55,565 bases of DNA from an uncultured Collinsella sp. (lineage in GTDB: Bacteria; Actinomycetota; Coriobacteriia; Coriobacteriales; Coriobacteriaceae), in contig UQMW01000010.1 of assembly GCA_900542275.1 (NCBI GenBank), forward strand, positions 1-55,565, given 5' to 3'. Position numbers and translations under genes: made by a program. The first letter of the stretch is position 1. Each line of letters begins with the position of its first letter. The notes below the pieces were generated by a model. That model searched no databases. It was not told the DNA's origin and was given only the letters and a program-made list of their open reading frames with translations. Below are positions 7,936-14,936 of this stretch, in pieces.

Positions 7936-8922
7936 ATGCCGATTAATGATCCCGAGAAGTCGGAGAATATGCGCAAGTCCATCCGTGTGTATTCCGGTTC
8001 CTCCAACCGTCCCCTCGCTCAGAAGATTGCTGAGTACCTTGGGGTCGAGCTTTCGGGCCTTACGCTAAAGCAGTTCGCCAACGGTGAGATTTACGCCCGC
8101 TACGACGAGACCGTCCGCGGCGCCGACGTCTTCCTGATTCAGTCCGTGGCCGGCGGCAACGTCAACGACATGCTCATGGAGCTGCTCATCGCCACCGACG
8201 CTGCCAAGCGCGCATCCGCCCGCTCCATCACCGCCGTTATCACCCACTACGGCTATGCCCGCCAGGACCGCAAGGCCGGCCCGCGCGAGCCCATCACCGC
8301 CCGCCTCGTCGCCAACCTGCTCGAGCGCGCCGGCGTCAACCGCATCATCACCCTCGACCTGCACCAGGGTCAGATCCAGGGCTTCTTCGATATCCCGGTT
8401 AACCACCTGTCCGCGCTGCCGCTGTTTGGCCAGTACTACAACGACATGCACTTCGACACCGACAACCTGGTTGTCGTCTCCCCCGACGTGGGTCGTGCCA
8501 AGGCCGCCAAGAAGCTCTCCGACATGCTCGGCTGCGACCTGGCCATCGCCCACAAGGGCCGTCCGCGCCACAACGCCGCCGAGGTCATGGGCATCATCGG
8601 TGACATCAAGGGCAAGACCTGCATCATCAACGACGACATGATCGACACCGCTGGCACCCTGTGCGCCAACGTCAAGGAGCTCAAGGCCATGGGCGCCGGC
8701 GACATCTACGTGTGCGCCACCCACGGCATCTTCTCCGGTCCGGCCATCGAGCGCCTGAACGATGCCCCCATCGTCGAGTGCGTCGTCACCGACGCCATCC
8801 CCGTCGAGGTCGGCGGCAAGATCAAGACCATCTCGGTCGCCGAGGAGTTCGCTCAGGCCATCTCCGCCGTTTACCACGAGGAGCCCGTCTCCACGCTCGT
8901 CGGCGGCGACTTCGCGCTGTAA
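7936..8922 (+). CDS. prs: ribose-phosphate pyrophosphokinase
   Basis: Makes PRPP from ribose-5-phosphate and ATP, feeding purine, pyrimidine, NAD, His and Trp synthesis. It has 328 residues. Visible features are the N-terminal YSGSSNRPLAQKIAEYLG, GEIYARYDETVRG, the YARQDRK ATP loop, the LDLHQGQIQGFFD divalent-metal segment, VVSPDVGRAKAAKKLSD, and the PRPP loop INDDMIDTAGTL. A strong ribosome-binding site (AAAGGAGAAGG) precedes the ATG. The first about 12 residues extend beyond the usual start of the family. It ends before a very long hairpin terminator. Confidence 0.96.
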   Translation: MPINDPEKSENMRKSIRVYSGSSNRPLAQKIAEYLGVELSGLTLKQFANGEIYARYDETVRGADVFLIQSVAGGNVNDMLMELLIATDAAKRASARSITAVITHYGYARQDRKAGPREPITARLVANLLERAGVNRIITLDLHQGQIQGFFDIPVNHLSALPLFGQYYNDMHFDTDNLVVVSPDVGRAKAAKKLSDMLGCDLAIAHKGRPRHNAAEVMGIIGDIKGKTCIINDDMIDTAGTLCANVKELKAMGAGDIYVCATHGIFSGPAIERLNDAPIVECVVTDAIPVEVGGKIKTISVAEEFAQAISAVYHEEPVSTLVGGDFAL

Positions 8923-8950
8923 TCGCATCGTCCTTGCAACCCGGCGCATC

Positions 8951-9028
8951 GCCGTCGGAACAGAAGAAACCCCCGCGCTCCCCCTTGCTTCGCAAAGGTC
9001 GCGCGGGGGTTTCTTCTGTTCCGACGGC
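8951..9028 (+). terminator. very long terminator hairpin after prs (perfect 28-bp stem)
   Basis: Bases 8951-8978 (GCCGTCGGAACAGAAGAAAC...) are the exact reverse complement of 9001-9028. The loop holds a second small stem (CCTTGC TTCG CAAAGG). The stem is far longer than a normal intrinsic terminator needs. Confidence 0.75.
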
Positions 9029-9147
9029 TCGCTCTGCCGCGGCCGCGCTTTTGTCTGGTGGGATTTCGCTGAAACGAAGTCTCGCCTTCGGCGGGCGTGG
9101 TAGCCTTTGTCGTTGATTAAACTTTTATGTGTAACGAAAGGACGAAC

Positions 9148-9777
9148 ATGGCAGCTGCACAGCCGCTTAAGATTCGCATGGTTGCCGGACTTGGCAACCC
9201 GGGCGAGGAATATGCCGAGACCCGCCACAACGCCGGCTTTAAGGCGATCGACGAGCTGGCCCGTCAGGCCGGCGTCACGTACTGGAAAAACCAGGCAGGC
9301 GCCGAGGTCGCGCTCATTAATATCAACGATGCCGAGGAAGAGAACGGCAAGCGCCGGATCGTGCTGGTCAAGCCGCAGTCGTATATGAATACCTCGGGTG
9401 GCCCCATCTCCAAGCTCTGCCGCGAGTACAAGATCAAGGCCGAGGAGCTACTCGTGATTCACGACGAGCTCGACATTCCCGCCGGCGACGTACGTGTTAA
9501 GGTGGGCGGCGGCCACGCCGGCCACAACGGCCTGCGCTCCATCATCGACAAAATGGGCAGCCGCGACTTTAGTCGCATCCGCACCGGTATCGGCAACCCT
9601 CCCGGCAAGATGGCCGTGGCAGATTACGTGCTCAAGCAGCTGCGCGCCCGCGAGGCCGAGGACTTCCAGAACACCTGCGCCCGCGCCGCAGATGCCGCCG
9701 GTCTGGCCATCGTCCACGGCGTAATCTACGCCCGCGATCACGTAAACGGCGCCGCTTCCGCCAACGGCAAGCACTAA
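9148..9777 (+). CDS. pth: peptidyl-tRNA hydrolase
   Basis: Cleaves peptidyl-tRNA that drops off ribosomes. From the ATG at 9148 it has 209 residues. Family landmarks: VAGLGNPGEEYAETRHNAGF including the catalytic His, KPQSYMN, VIHDELDIPAGDVRVKVGGG and GHNGLRSI. A frame start at 9127 exists, but GAAAGGACGAAC sits directly before 9148, which is preferred. It follows prs and precedes a terminator enclosed by an inverted repeat pair. Confidence 0.95.
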   Translation: MAAAQPLKIRMVAGLGNPGEEYAETRHNAGFKAIDELARQAGVTYWKNQAGAEVALININDAEEENGKRRIVLVKPQSYMNTSGGPISKLCREYKIKAEELLVIHDELDIPAGDVRVKVGGGHAGHNGLRSIIDKMGSRDFSRIRTGIGNPPGKMAVADYVLKQLRAREAEDFQNTCARAADAAGLAIVHGVIYARDHVNGAASANGKH

Positions 9778-9790
9778 AACCTACTATTTA

Positions 9791-9965
9791 GGGACAGGTT
9801 TATTTTGGCAGGTTTTATCTACGGAAATGCCGTGGTGGCTGCATCGCAATAAACCCCGTACTGCCATACACACATAGCGCCCCAAGGGGGCCGGCCTCAT
9901 CACAACCCGAGGCCGGCCCCCTTTGCCGTTTTACCTGATAAAACCGACCAAAATAAACCTCTCCC
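9791..9965. repeat. imperfect 29-bp inverted repeat pair around the pth terminator
   Basis: Left copy GGGACAGGTTTATTTTGGCA... at 9791-9819; right copy inverted at 9937-9965, differing at about three positions. The left copy carries the GGGACAGG core shared with other hairpins in the window (12821, 16682, 22046). Confidence 0.75.
9884..9924 (+). terminator. intrinsic terminator after pth
   Basis: AAGGGGGCCGGCCTC, a 10-nt loop, GAGGCCGGCCCCCTT; a 15-bp stem. Confidence 0.82.
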
Positions 9966-10039
9966 CCTTTGGTAGGCCAAAGTGGATAAACCCTGCTCCC
10001 AACCGCCGAAGACACACGTAAACAGCATGTCCATGAGGG

Positions 10040-10045
10040 TATAAT
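10040..10045 (+). promoter_or_regulatory. candidate -10 box for the NfnSL operon
   Basis: A perfect TATAAT 106 nt before the first operon start; the -35 region is weak. Confidence 0.45.
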
Positions 10046-10150
10046 TTGCACCGTATGTCTGCACAACGCCTGTGCGCGTACGGTTTTACTCGGGCTACCG
10101 TCCATTTCCGTGGAGGCACGGTTCGGCGGCCCTAACAAGAGAGGGGTTCT

Positions 10151-10990
10151 ATGTATAAGATCCTGGAGAAGACGCAGTTCTCGGAGAAGGTGTTCAAGTT
10201 CCGCATCGAGGCGCCCGCAATCGCCAAGCATGCGCACGCTGGACAGTTCCTCATGGTTCGCGCCAACGAGACGGGCGAGCGTGTCCCGTTTACCCTGGCC
10301 GGTTGGAACGGTGACGAGGGCTGGGTCGAGTTCATCTTCATGGTGATCGGCAAGACCACCGAGATGCTTTCCACCTATGAGGCCGGCGAGTCACTGCGCG
10401 ACGTCGTGGGCCCGCTGGGCGTTCCCACCGAGATGGCCGAGGGCCCCTGCGCCGTCATTGGCGGCGGCGTCGGCCTGGCAATTGCCTTCCCGGTCGCCAA
10501 GCACCTGGTCGAGACCGGCCACGAGGTGCACGCCATCATGGGCGCCCGCACCAAGGACCTCCTGCTCATGGAGGACCAGTTCCGCGAGCTCCTCGACGAG
10601 GACCACATCCACATCACCACTGACGACGGCTCCTACGGCGAGCAGGGCGTTGTCACCGCTCCGCTGGAGCGCCTGCTGCAGGACAAGGCCGTGAGCCAGG
10701 TCTTCTGCGTCGGCCCCGTTCCGATGATGAAGTTCTCGACCCTCACCGCCCAGAAGTACGACACCCCCATCACCGCGTCGCTCAACCCCATCATGGTTGA
10801 CGGCACCGGCATGTGCGGCTGCTGCCGCGTCGAGGTGGGCGGCGTGACCAAGTTTGCTTGCGTCGACGGCCCCGACTTCGATGCCACCCTGGTCGACTGG
10901 GATGACCTTCGTGCCCGCCAGGCCGCTTACCGTTCCGAAGAGGGCGAGTCCCTCAAGGCCTATGAGGAAAAGAGCTGCGCATGCCACTAG
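10151..10990 (+). CDS. NfnS-like FAD/[2Fe-2S] subunit (NADH:ferredoxin-NADP oxidoreductase small subunit)
   Basis: Small subunit of the electron-bifurcating transhydrogenase or of sulfide/dihydroorotate dehydrogenase-like enzymes; it handles NAD(H) and passes electrons through a [2Fe-2S] cluster. The 279 residues show the FAD-binding segment RVPFTLAG (45-52), the nucleotide-binding GGGVGLAIAFPVAKHL (104-119), and a C-terminal cluster site DGTGMCGCCRVEVGG with Cys222, Cys224 or Cys225, and Cys237. The gene overlaps its partner by 10 nt, implying translational coupling. The pairing with an NfnL/GltD-like subunit supports NfnSL. A plain glutamate synthase accessory role is less likely, because no large gltB is present. 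Confidence 0.85.
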   Translation: MYKILEKTQFSEKVFKFRIEAPAIAKHAHAGQFLMVRANETGERVPFTLAGWNGDEGWVEFIFMVIGKTTEMLSTYEAGESLRDVVGPLGVPTEMAEGPCAVIGGGVGLAIAFPVAKHLVETGHEVHAIMGARTKDLLLMEDQFRELLDEDHIHITTDDGSYGEQGVVTAPLERLLQDKAVSQVFCVGPVPMMKFSTLTAQKYDTPITASLNPIMVDGTGMCGCCRVEVGGVTKFACVDGPDFDATLVDWDDLRARQAAYRSEEGESLKAYEEKSCACH

Positions 10991-12390
10991 TTAATGGTCG
11001 TTTCGTTGCCGATATGAAGTCGCCCCGCACCCCCGATAACGAGGAGCCGGCCGCCGAGCGCGCCTGCGACTTCCGCCCCGTCGACAAGGGCTTCACCGAG
11101 GAGATGGCGCTGGCCGAGGCCGAGCGCTGCCTCAACTGCAAGAAGCCGTTCTGTGTTGAGGGTTGCCCCGTCAACATCAACATCCCCCGCTTTATCGAGC
11201 AGATCCGCGCGAAGGACTTCGGCGGCGCTCTCGATACCATCCGCGAGGACTCCATGCTTCCCGCCATCTGCGGCCGCGTCTGCCCGCAGGAGAACCAGTG
11301 CGAGGGCAAGTGCATCCGTGGTAAGAAGTCCGAGCCCGTGGCCATCGGCCAGCTCGAGCGCTTCCTGGGTGACCGCCCCGAGCTCGCCTCCACGCCCAAG
11401 ATGGCCCCCAAGAACGGCAAGAAGGTCGCCGTCGTCGGCTCCGGCCCGTCCGGCATCACCTGTGCCGGCGAGCTCGCCCGCAACGGCTTTGACGTCACCG
11501 TCTTCGAGGCTTTCTTCACCGGCGGCGGCGTGCTGGTCTACGGCATCCCCGAGTTCCGTCTGCCCAAGGCAGTCGTCAAGCGCGAGATCGACGGCCTGGA
11601 GGACATGGGCGTCAAGTTTGAGTACAACTCCGTCGTGGGTAACATGGCCACGGCCGAGGAGCTGTTCGAGCAGGGCTTCGACGCCATCTACGTGGCGACC
11701 GGCGCTGGCCTGCCCAAGTTCCTCAACGTCCCCGGCGAGAACCTGCCCAACGTCTTCTTCGCTAACGAGTACCTCACCCGCGTGAACCTGATGAAGGCCA
11801 ACAAGTTCCCCGAGTACGACACCCCCACCAAGCACGGCAAGAACGTCGTCGTCTTTGGTGGCGGCAACGTGGCTATGGACGCCGTCCGTACCGCCAAGCG
11901 TCTGGGCGCCGAGCACGCCATCATCGCCTACCGTCGTACCGAGGACGAGATGCCCTGCCGTCGCGCCGAGCTGCACCACGCCAAGGCCGAGGGCGTCGAG
12001 GTTCTGCCGCTCGTTTCCCCGCTCGAGTTTGTCGCTGGCGAGGATGGCTCCGTGTGCGCCGTCAAGGTCCAGAAAATGGAGCTCGGCGAGCCTGACGAGT
12101 CCGGCCGTCGTCGCCCGGTGCCCATCGAGGGTGCCATCGAGGAGATTCCCTGCGACGTCGCGATCTCGGCCATCGGCACCAACGCCAACCCCTTCGCAAA
12201 GAAGATCGGCGGCAAGATGGAGCTCAACAAGTGGGGCTACATCGTTGCCGACGAGGAGACCGGCCAGACCACCGATCCCCGCATCTGGGCTGGCGGCGAC
12301 ATCGTCACCGGTGCCGCTACGGTCATTCTGGCGATGGGCGCCGGCAAGAAGGCCGCCGCTTCGATCACCAAGAGCCTGCTGGGTGAGTAA
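10981..12390 (+). CDS. NfnL-like NADPH-dependent FAD/[4Fe-4S] subunit (GltD family)
   Basis: Large subunit of the Nfn-type bifurcating transhydrogenase, coupling NADH, NADPH and ferredoxin pools. It has 469 residues. Eight N-terminal cysteines bind two [4Fe-4S] clusters: 50, 53, 58, 62 (CLNCKKPFCVEGC) and 97, 101, 107, 111 (CGRVCPQENQCEGKC). The FAD fold is VAVVGSGPSGITCAGELA. The second dinucleotide fold, VVVFGGGNVAMDAVRTAKRLGA, binds NADPH. The C-terminal WAGGDIVTGAATVI segment is the FAD closing motif. The GltD-like annotation is common for this family, but gltB is absent here and NfnS overlaps it. A terminator follows at about 12419. Confidence 0.87.
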   Translation: MPLVNGRFVADMKSPRTPDNEEPAAERACDFRPVDKGFTEEMALAEAERCLNCKKPFCVEGCPVNINIPRFIEQIRAKDFGGALDTIREDSMLPAICGRVCPQENQCEGKCIRGKKSEPVAIGQLERFLGDRPELASTPKMAPKNGKKVAVVGSGPSGITCAGELARNGFDVTVFEAFFTGGGVLVYGIPEFRLPKAVVKREIDGLEDMGVKFEYNSVVGNMATAEELFEQGFDAIYVATGAGLPKFLNVPGENLPNVFFANEYLTRVNLMKANKFPEYDTPTKHGKNVVVFGGGNVAMDAVRTAKRLGAEHAIIAYRRTEDEMPCRRAELHHAKAEGVEVLPLVSPLEFVAGEDGSVCAVKVQKMELGEPDESGRRRPVPIEGAIEEIPCDVAISAIGTNANPFAKKIGGKMELNKWGYIVADEETGQTTDPRIWAGGDIVTGAATVILAMGAGKKAAASITKSLLGE

Positions 12391-12418
12391 TCACCTGCAG
12401 CGCTAGCCACCAAACGGC

Positions 12419-12456
12419 AAAGTCCCCGTCGAGCACACGCCCGGCGGGGACTTTTT
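12419..12456 (+). terminator. intrinsic terminator after nfnL
   Basis: AAAGTCCCCG, loop, CGGGGACTTTTT. Confidence 0.85.
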
Positions 12457-12471
12457 CTATGCCGACCACCC

Positions 12472-12509
12472 AAACCACCACGATGGGGCAGGCACCTTTG
12501 TGGCGGTTT
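12472..12509. repeat. hairpin element, left member of an inverted pair
   Basis: AAACCACCAC at 12472-12481 pairs with GTGGCGGTTT at 12500-12509, with GGGGCAGGCACC in the loop. It is the inverted, slightly diverged counterpart of the hairpin at 12804-12844. Confidence 0.75.
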
Positions 12510-12530
12510 GGGACTTGCCCGGTCGTTTTG

Positions 12531-12746
12531 TCTCAATCTGTAACAGCTGGAGTCCGTTGAGCCCTGCAGTTGTTACAGATTGAGATATTGTGCCGGCCGG
12601 CCACGCTGCATCTCAATCTGTAACAGTTAGAGACCAAATATGCCGCCTGGTGTTACAGATCAAGACGTTGGGCTGACGGCCGAACGGTTCATCTCAATCT
12701 GTAACAGTTAGAGCCATTTTCGCTGGCTTGGTGTTACAGATCGAGA
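12531..12746. repeat. regular array: six copies of a 15-bp word in alternating orientation, 40-bp period
   Basis: TCTCAATCTGTAACA occurs forward at 12531, 12611 and 12692 and inverted at 12571, 12651 and 12732. Steps between copies are 40, 40, 40, 41 and 40 bp. The spacers are 25, 25, 25, 26 and 25 nt and unlike one another. Copies 1, 2, 3 and 5 are identical; copy 4 differs at two positions and copy 6 at one. Each forward/inverted pair makes a 15-bp hairpin with a 25-nt loop. The differences in copies 4 and 6 become G-U pairs in minus-strand RNA, so all three hairpins could form there. No associated protein gene is obvious. Function is unknown. Confidence 0.9.
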
Positions 12747-12803
12747 CTATGCAAAAGCCGAGGATAGGCACTGCCGCCAAGGCCTTTCCCTCGGCCTAAA
12801 ACA

Positions 12804-12844
12804 AAAACCACCACAAAGGTGCCTGTCCCCCTTGTGGTGGTTTT
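12804..12844 (-). terminator. CTGTCCCC-core hairpin after the cytidylate-kinase-like gene
   Basis: AAAACCACCACAA and TTGTGGTGGTTTT form a 13-bp stem around AGGTGCCTGTCCCCC. Read on the minus strand it ends in TTTTTGTTTT, so it can terminate the operon ending at 12851. It is also the inverted partner of the hairpin at 12472. Confidence 0.75.
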
Positions 12845-12850
12845 GGTCGG

Positions 12851-13474
12851 TTAGTCTTCGAGCTGCGCTACTTTGTAGCGGTAGGCAGCAGCGATAACGT
12901 CTTTGCAGCCCTCGCGACCCAGCTTGGCGCGGTTGACGACGATATCCTTGCCACTCGTCATCTTCCACTTGCCGGCGCTGTAGCGCTTATAGAACGCCTC
13001 GCGCGCCTTCTGCTGCTGTTTGACCAGCTTGGCGCCCTTCTTTTTGTTAAGGCCACGCTTCTTGCGCACGATCTCGACGCGGTCCTCAAAGGGTGCGGTC
13101 ACCAGCACGGCAATGTGGTTGGGGTTGTTGCGCAGCAGATAATCGGACAGACGGCCTTCGATAATGCAGCTCTCGGTCTCGCCCAGATCCAAAATCACCT
13201 GGCTCATCTTTTGGAACAGCTTGTCCGAGTACGAACGCGCATCGTAGCGGTCGGGCAGAAACGCCATGTTCTCCACGGCCAGGCGCTCGTCGTAGGCGGC
13301 CATCTTATCGAGTGACTCGCCCGCACGCAGCGACGCACGCACCAGCAGCTCGTTATCGTACAGCGGAATCCCCAGCTCGTCGGCAAGCATGCGACCAATC
13401 TCGTGGCCCTCGGCGCCAAAGTCGCGCGCGATGGTAATGACCACAGGATTCTTCTTATTCTCCAGATCGCTCAT
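12851..13474 (-). CDS. cytidylate-kinase-like family protein
   Basis: Member of the cytidylate-kinase-like family, P-loop NTPase relatives with no settled substrate. From the ATG at 13474 (after AGAAAGGAATCGCG) it has 207 residues. The N-terminal segment VVITIARDFGAEGHEIGRML (11-30) sits where the kinase P-loop lies but reads GAEGHEIG rather than GSGGREIG or GxGKGT, so nucleotide binding is uncertain. ADELGIPLYDNELL and IIEGRLSDYLLRN match the family. A lysine/arginine-rich stretch lies near 145-165. It is the last gene downstream of an amino-acid ABC transporter, separated from the last permease by a palindromic repeat. A link to that transporter is unproven. Confidence 0.75.
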   Translation of the reverse strand: MSDLENKKNPVVITIARDFGAEGHEIGRMLADELGIPLYDNELLVRASLRAGESLDKMAAYDERLAVENMAFLPDRYDARSYSDKLFQKMSQVILDLGETESCIIEGRLSDYLLRNNPNHIAVLVTAPFEDRVEIVRKKRGLNKKKGAKLVKQQQKAREAFYKRYSAGKWKMTSGKDIVVNRAKLGREGCKDVIAAAYRYKVAQLED

Positions 13475-13492
13475 CGCGATTCCTTTCTCTAT

Positions 13493-13519
13493 GTGGCAAA
13501 GGGACTGTCCCTTTGCCAC
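13493..13519. repeat. short palindrome with GGGAC/GTCCC core
   Basis: GTGGCAAAGGGAC, one T, GTCCCTTTGCCAC: 13-bp perfect arms just upstream of the ribosome-binding site of the cytidylate-kinase-like gene and 4 nt past the permease stop. Confidence 0.8.
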
Positions 13520-13522
13520 ATT

Positions 13523-14161
13523 CTACGCTGCCACAATACGACGTTGATAAGCTCGGACCAGCAGCGAGATACCAAAGTTGAGCACAAAGTACATCGCAAA
13601 CACCAGGCCGTAGAGCATAAGCACCTGCGACAGATCGATCGCGTGGGCCATCACGACGTTGGCCGTGTACATGAGCTCGGCCACGTTAATGCCCGAAAGA
13701 TACGAGCTGTCCTTGATGACAGTCGTGCACTGGCTAAACAGCGCCGGAATGATCGTCTTAAACGTCTGCGGCAGAATGATGTAGCGCATGGTGGCAAAGA
13801 AGCCAAAGCCCTGGCTCTGCGCTGCCTCAAACTGGCCGCGCGGAATCGAGTTGAGGCCGCCGCGCACAATCTCGGCCATAACGGCGCTGGTAAACAGCGT
13901 AAAGGCGATGGTCGAAATCACAATGTCCAAACCCTGCACCGTAAAGTAGATAAACAGGATCCACAGCAGGTTCGGCGTGCAACGGAACAGCTCGATATAG
14001 GCACTCACCAAAATACGGAACGGGCGGGGCGCATAGCTCTTGATGAGCGCCAGCACCGTGCCAAAGATGAGCGAGAAAAAGATCGACAGCACCGAGATCT
14101 CGATGGTCTTAACAAAGCCGCCCCAAATGTAGAGCAGGTTGGTCGCGTTGAAGATTTCCAT
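13523..14161 (-). CDS. polar amino-acid ABC transporter permease
   Basis: Inner-membrane permease subunit of a His/Glu/Gln-type importer. It has 212 residues and about five membrane segments. The TIEISVLSIFFSLIFGTVLALIK start and the EAAQSQGFGFFATMRYIILPQ loop, the EAA motif that contacts the ATPase, identify the HisM/GlnP family. It begins 3 nt after the preceding permease gene stop. The two permeases probably form a heterodimer. Substrate specificity cannot be read from the permeases. Confidence 0.92.
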   Translation of the reverse strand: MEIFNATNLLYIWGGFVKTIEISVLSIFFSLIFGTVLALIKSYAPRPFRILVSAYIELFRCTPNLLWILFIYFTVQGLDIVISTIAFTLFTSAVMAEIVRGGLNSIPRGQFEAAQSQGFGFFATMRYIILPQTFKTIIPALFSQCTTVIKDSSYLSGINVAELMYTANVVMAHAIDLSQVLMLYGLVFAMYFVLNFGISLLVRAYQRRIVAA

Positions 14162-14164
14162 GCG

Positions 14165-14911
14165 CTAGGCCTCCTCTACGTTGTCGAGCCCCAGCTCGGC
14201 CAGGCTCACTCCGCGCGGACGCTCCTTGGAGCGGCGCTCGAGCCACTGCACCAGCATGGCGAGCGGAAAGCAGATGATGAAGTACATAAGGCAGCAGACG
14301 ATGTATCCCTGCAGGTACCCGTACAGACTCACAAAGTTGTCGGAACGGTACATAAGGTCGCCGCCGGCCACAAGCGCCAGCACCGACGTGTTCTTGACCA
14401 GGTTGAGCGCCTGGTTACACAGCGGCGGCAGAATGATCTTGAACGTCTGGGGCAGTACGATGTACCAGTACGCCTGCGCACGGGTGAAGCCCTGGCTCTG
14501 GGCCGCCTCCATCTGACCGCGCGGAACCGCCTCGATACCAGTGCGGATGACCTCCGAAATGTAGGCCGCGTGGTACAGACCCACGCCCAAGAAGCCCAGC
14601 ACGAACGGCGCGATGCGCACCGGCTGGTCGGCACCGGTTATGGCCTGCAAAAACTGCGGACCGGCCATGTACATAAAGAGCACCTGTACGGGCAACGGGG
14701 TGTTCTGGTAAAACTCCACGTACACGCGGCTTATGGCGCGCAGCACGCGCGAGCGAGTGGTAGAGAACACGCCCAGCAGCGTGCCCAGCACCAGCGACAG
14801 CAACAGACCGGCAACGACCACCTGCAGCGTCGCGCCAAAACCCTCCCAGAAGGGCCCCATGTTTTGAAATGTCGTCGACCAACGGTCGGCGTCAAATAAT
14901 CCTTCGAGCAT
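14165..14911 (-). CDS. polar amino-acid ABC transporter permease
   Basis: Second permease of the same importer, 248 residues from the ATG at 14911, which follows AAGGAAGGAATCAA. An earlier frame start at 14944 lacks a ribosome-binding site. The EAA loop reads EAAQSQGFTRAQAYWYIVLPQ. About five hydrophobic helices are present, beginning GFGATLQVVVAGLLLSLVLG. It lies 25 nt downstream of the substrate-binding protein gene. Confidence 0.92.
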   Translation of the reverse strand: MLEGLFDADRWSTTFQNMGPFWEGFGATLQVVVAGLLLSLVLGTLLGVFSTTRSRVLRAISRVYVEFYQNTPLPVQVLFMYMAGPQFLQAITGADQPVRIAPFVLGFLGVGLYHAAYISEVIRTGIEAVPRGQMEAAQSQGFTRAQAYWYIVLPQTFKIILPPLCNQALNLVKNTSVLALVAGGDLMYRSDNFVSLYGYLQGYIVCCLMYFIICFPLAMLVQWLERRSKERPRGVSLAELGLDNVEEA

Positions 14912-14936
14912 TTGATTCCTTCCTTGGACGATGCGC

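Larger units (their letters stand above)
9778..10150. other. gene-free region with terminator enclosed by inverted repeats
   Basis: These 373 bases between pth and the transhydrogenase genes hold no supported gene. The 9791-9819 and 9937-9965 blocks are inverted copies of a word containing GGTTTATTTTGG, and a G/C-rich terminator lies between them. A TATAAT box at 10040 probably drives the next operon. Confidence 0.7.
12391..12850. other. gene-free region carrying a 40-bp-period repeat array
   Basis: These 460 bases between the convergent nfnL and cytidylate-kinase-like genes carry no gene. In order: the nfnL terminator, a CTGTCCCC-type hairpin (12472-12509), six copies of a 15-bp word in alternating orientation (12531-12746), and the inverted partner hairpin (12804-12844). 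Confidence 0.85.

Noticed and set aside
9778..10150. tRNA or riboswitch in the gap before the NfnSL genes
   Set aside because: No cloverleaf or T-loop sequence was found; the symmetry is explained by the terminator and repeat pair.
10151..12390. Glutamate synthase small subunit operon
   Set aside because: The large subunit is missing, while an NfnS-type partner overlaps; NfnSL fits better.
12531..12746. CRISPR array
   Set aside because: Repeats are only 15 bp, alternate in orientation, spacers are 25 nt, and no cas gene is in the window.
13403..14899. 498-codon open frame opposite the two permease genes
   Set aside because: It crosses two real genes and an intergenic palindrome; Arg/His/Gln-rich composition typical of antisense reading.
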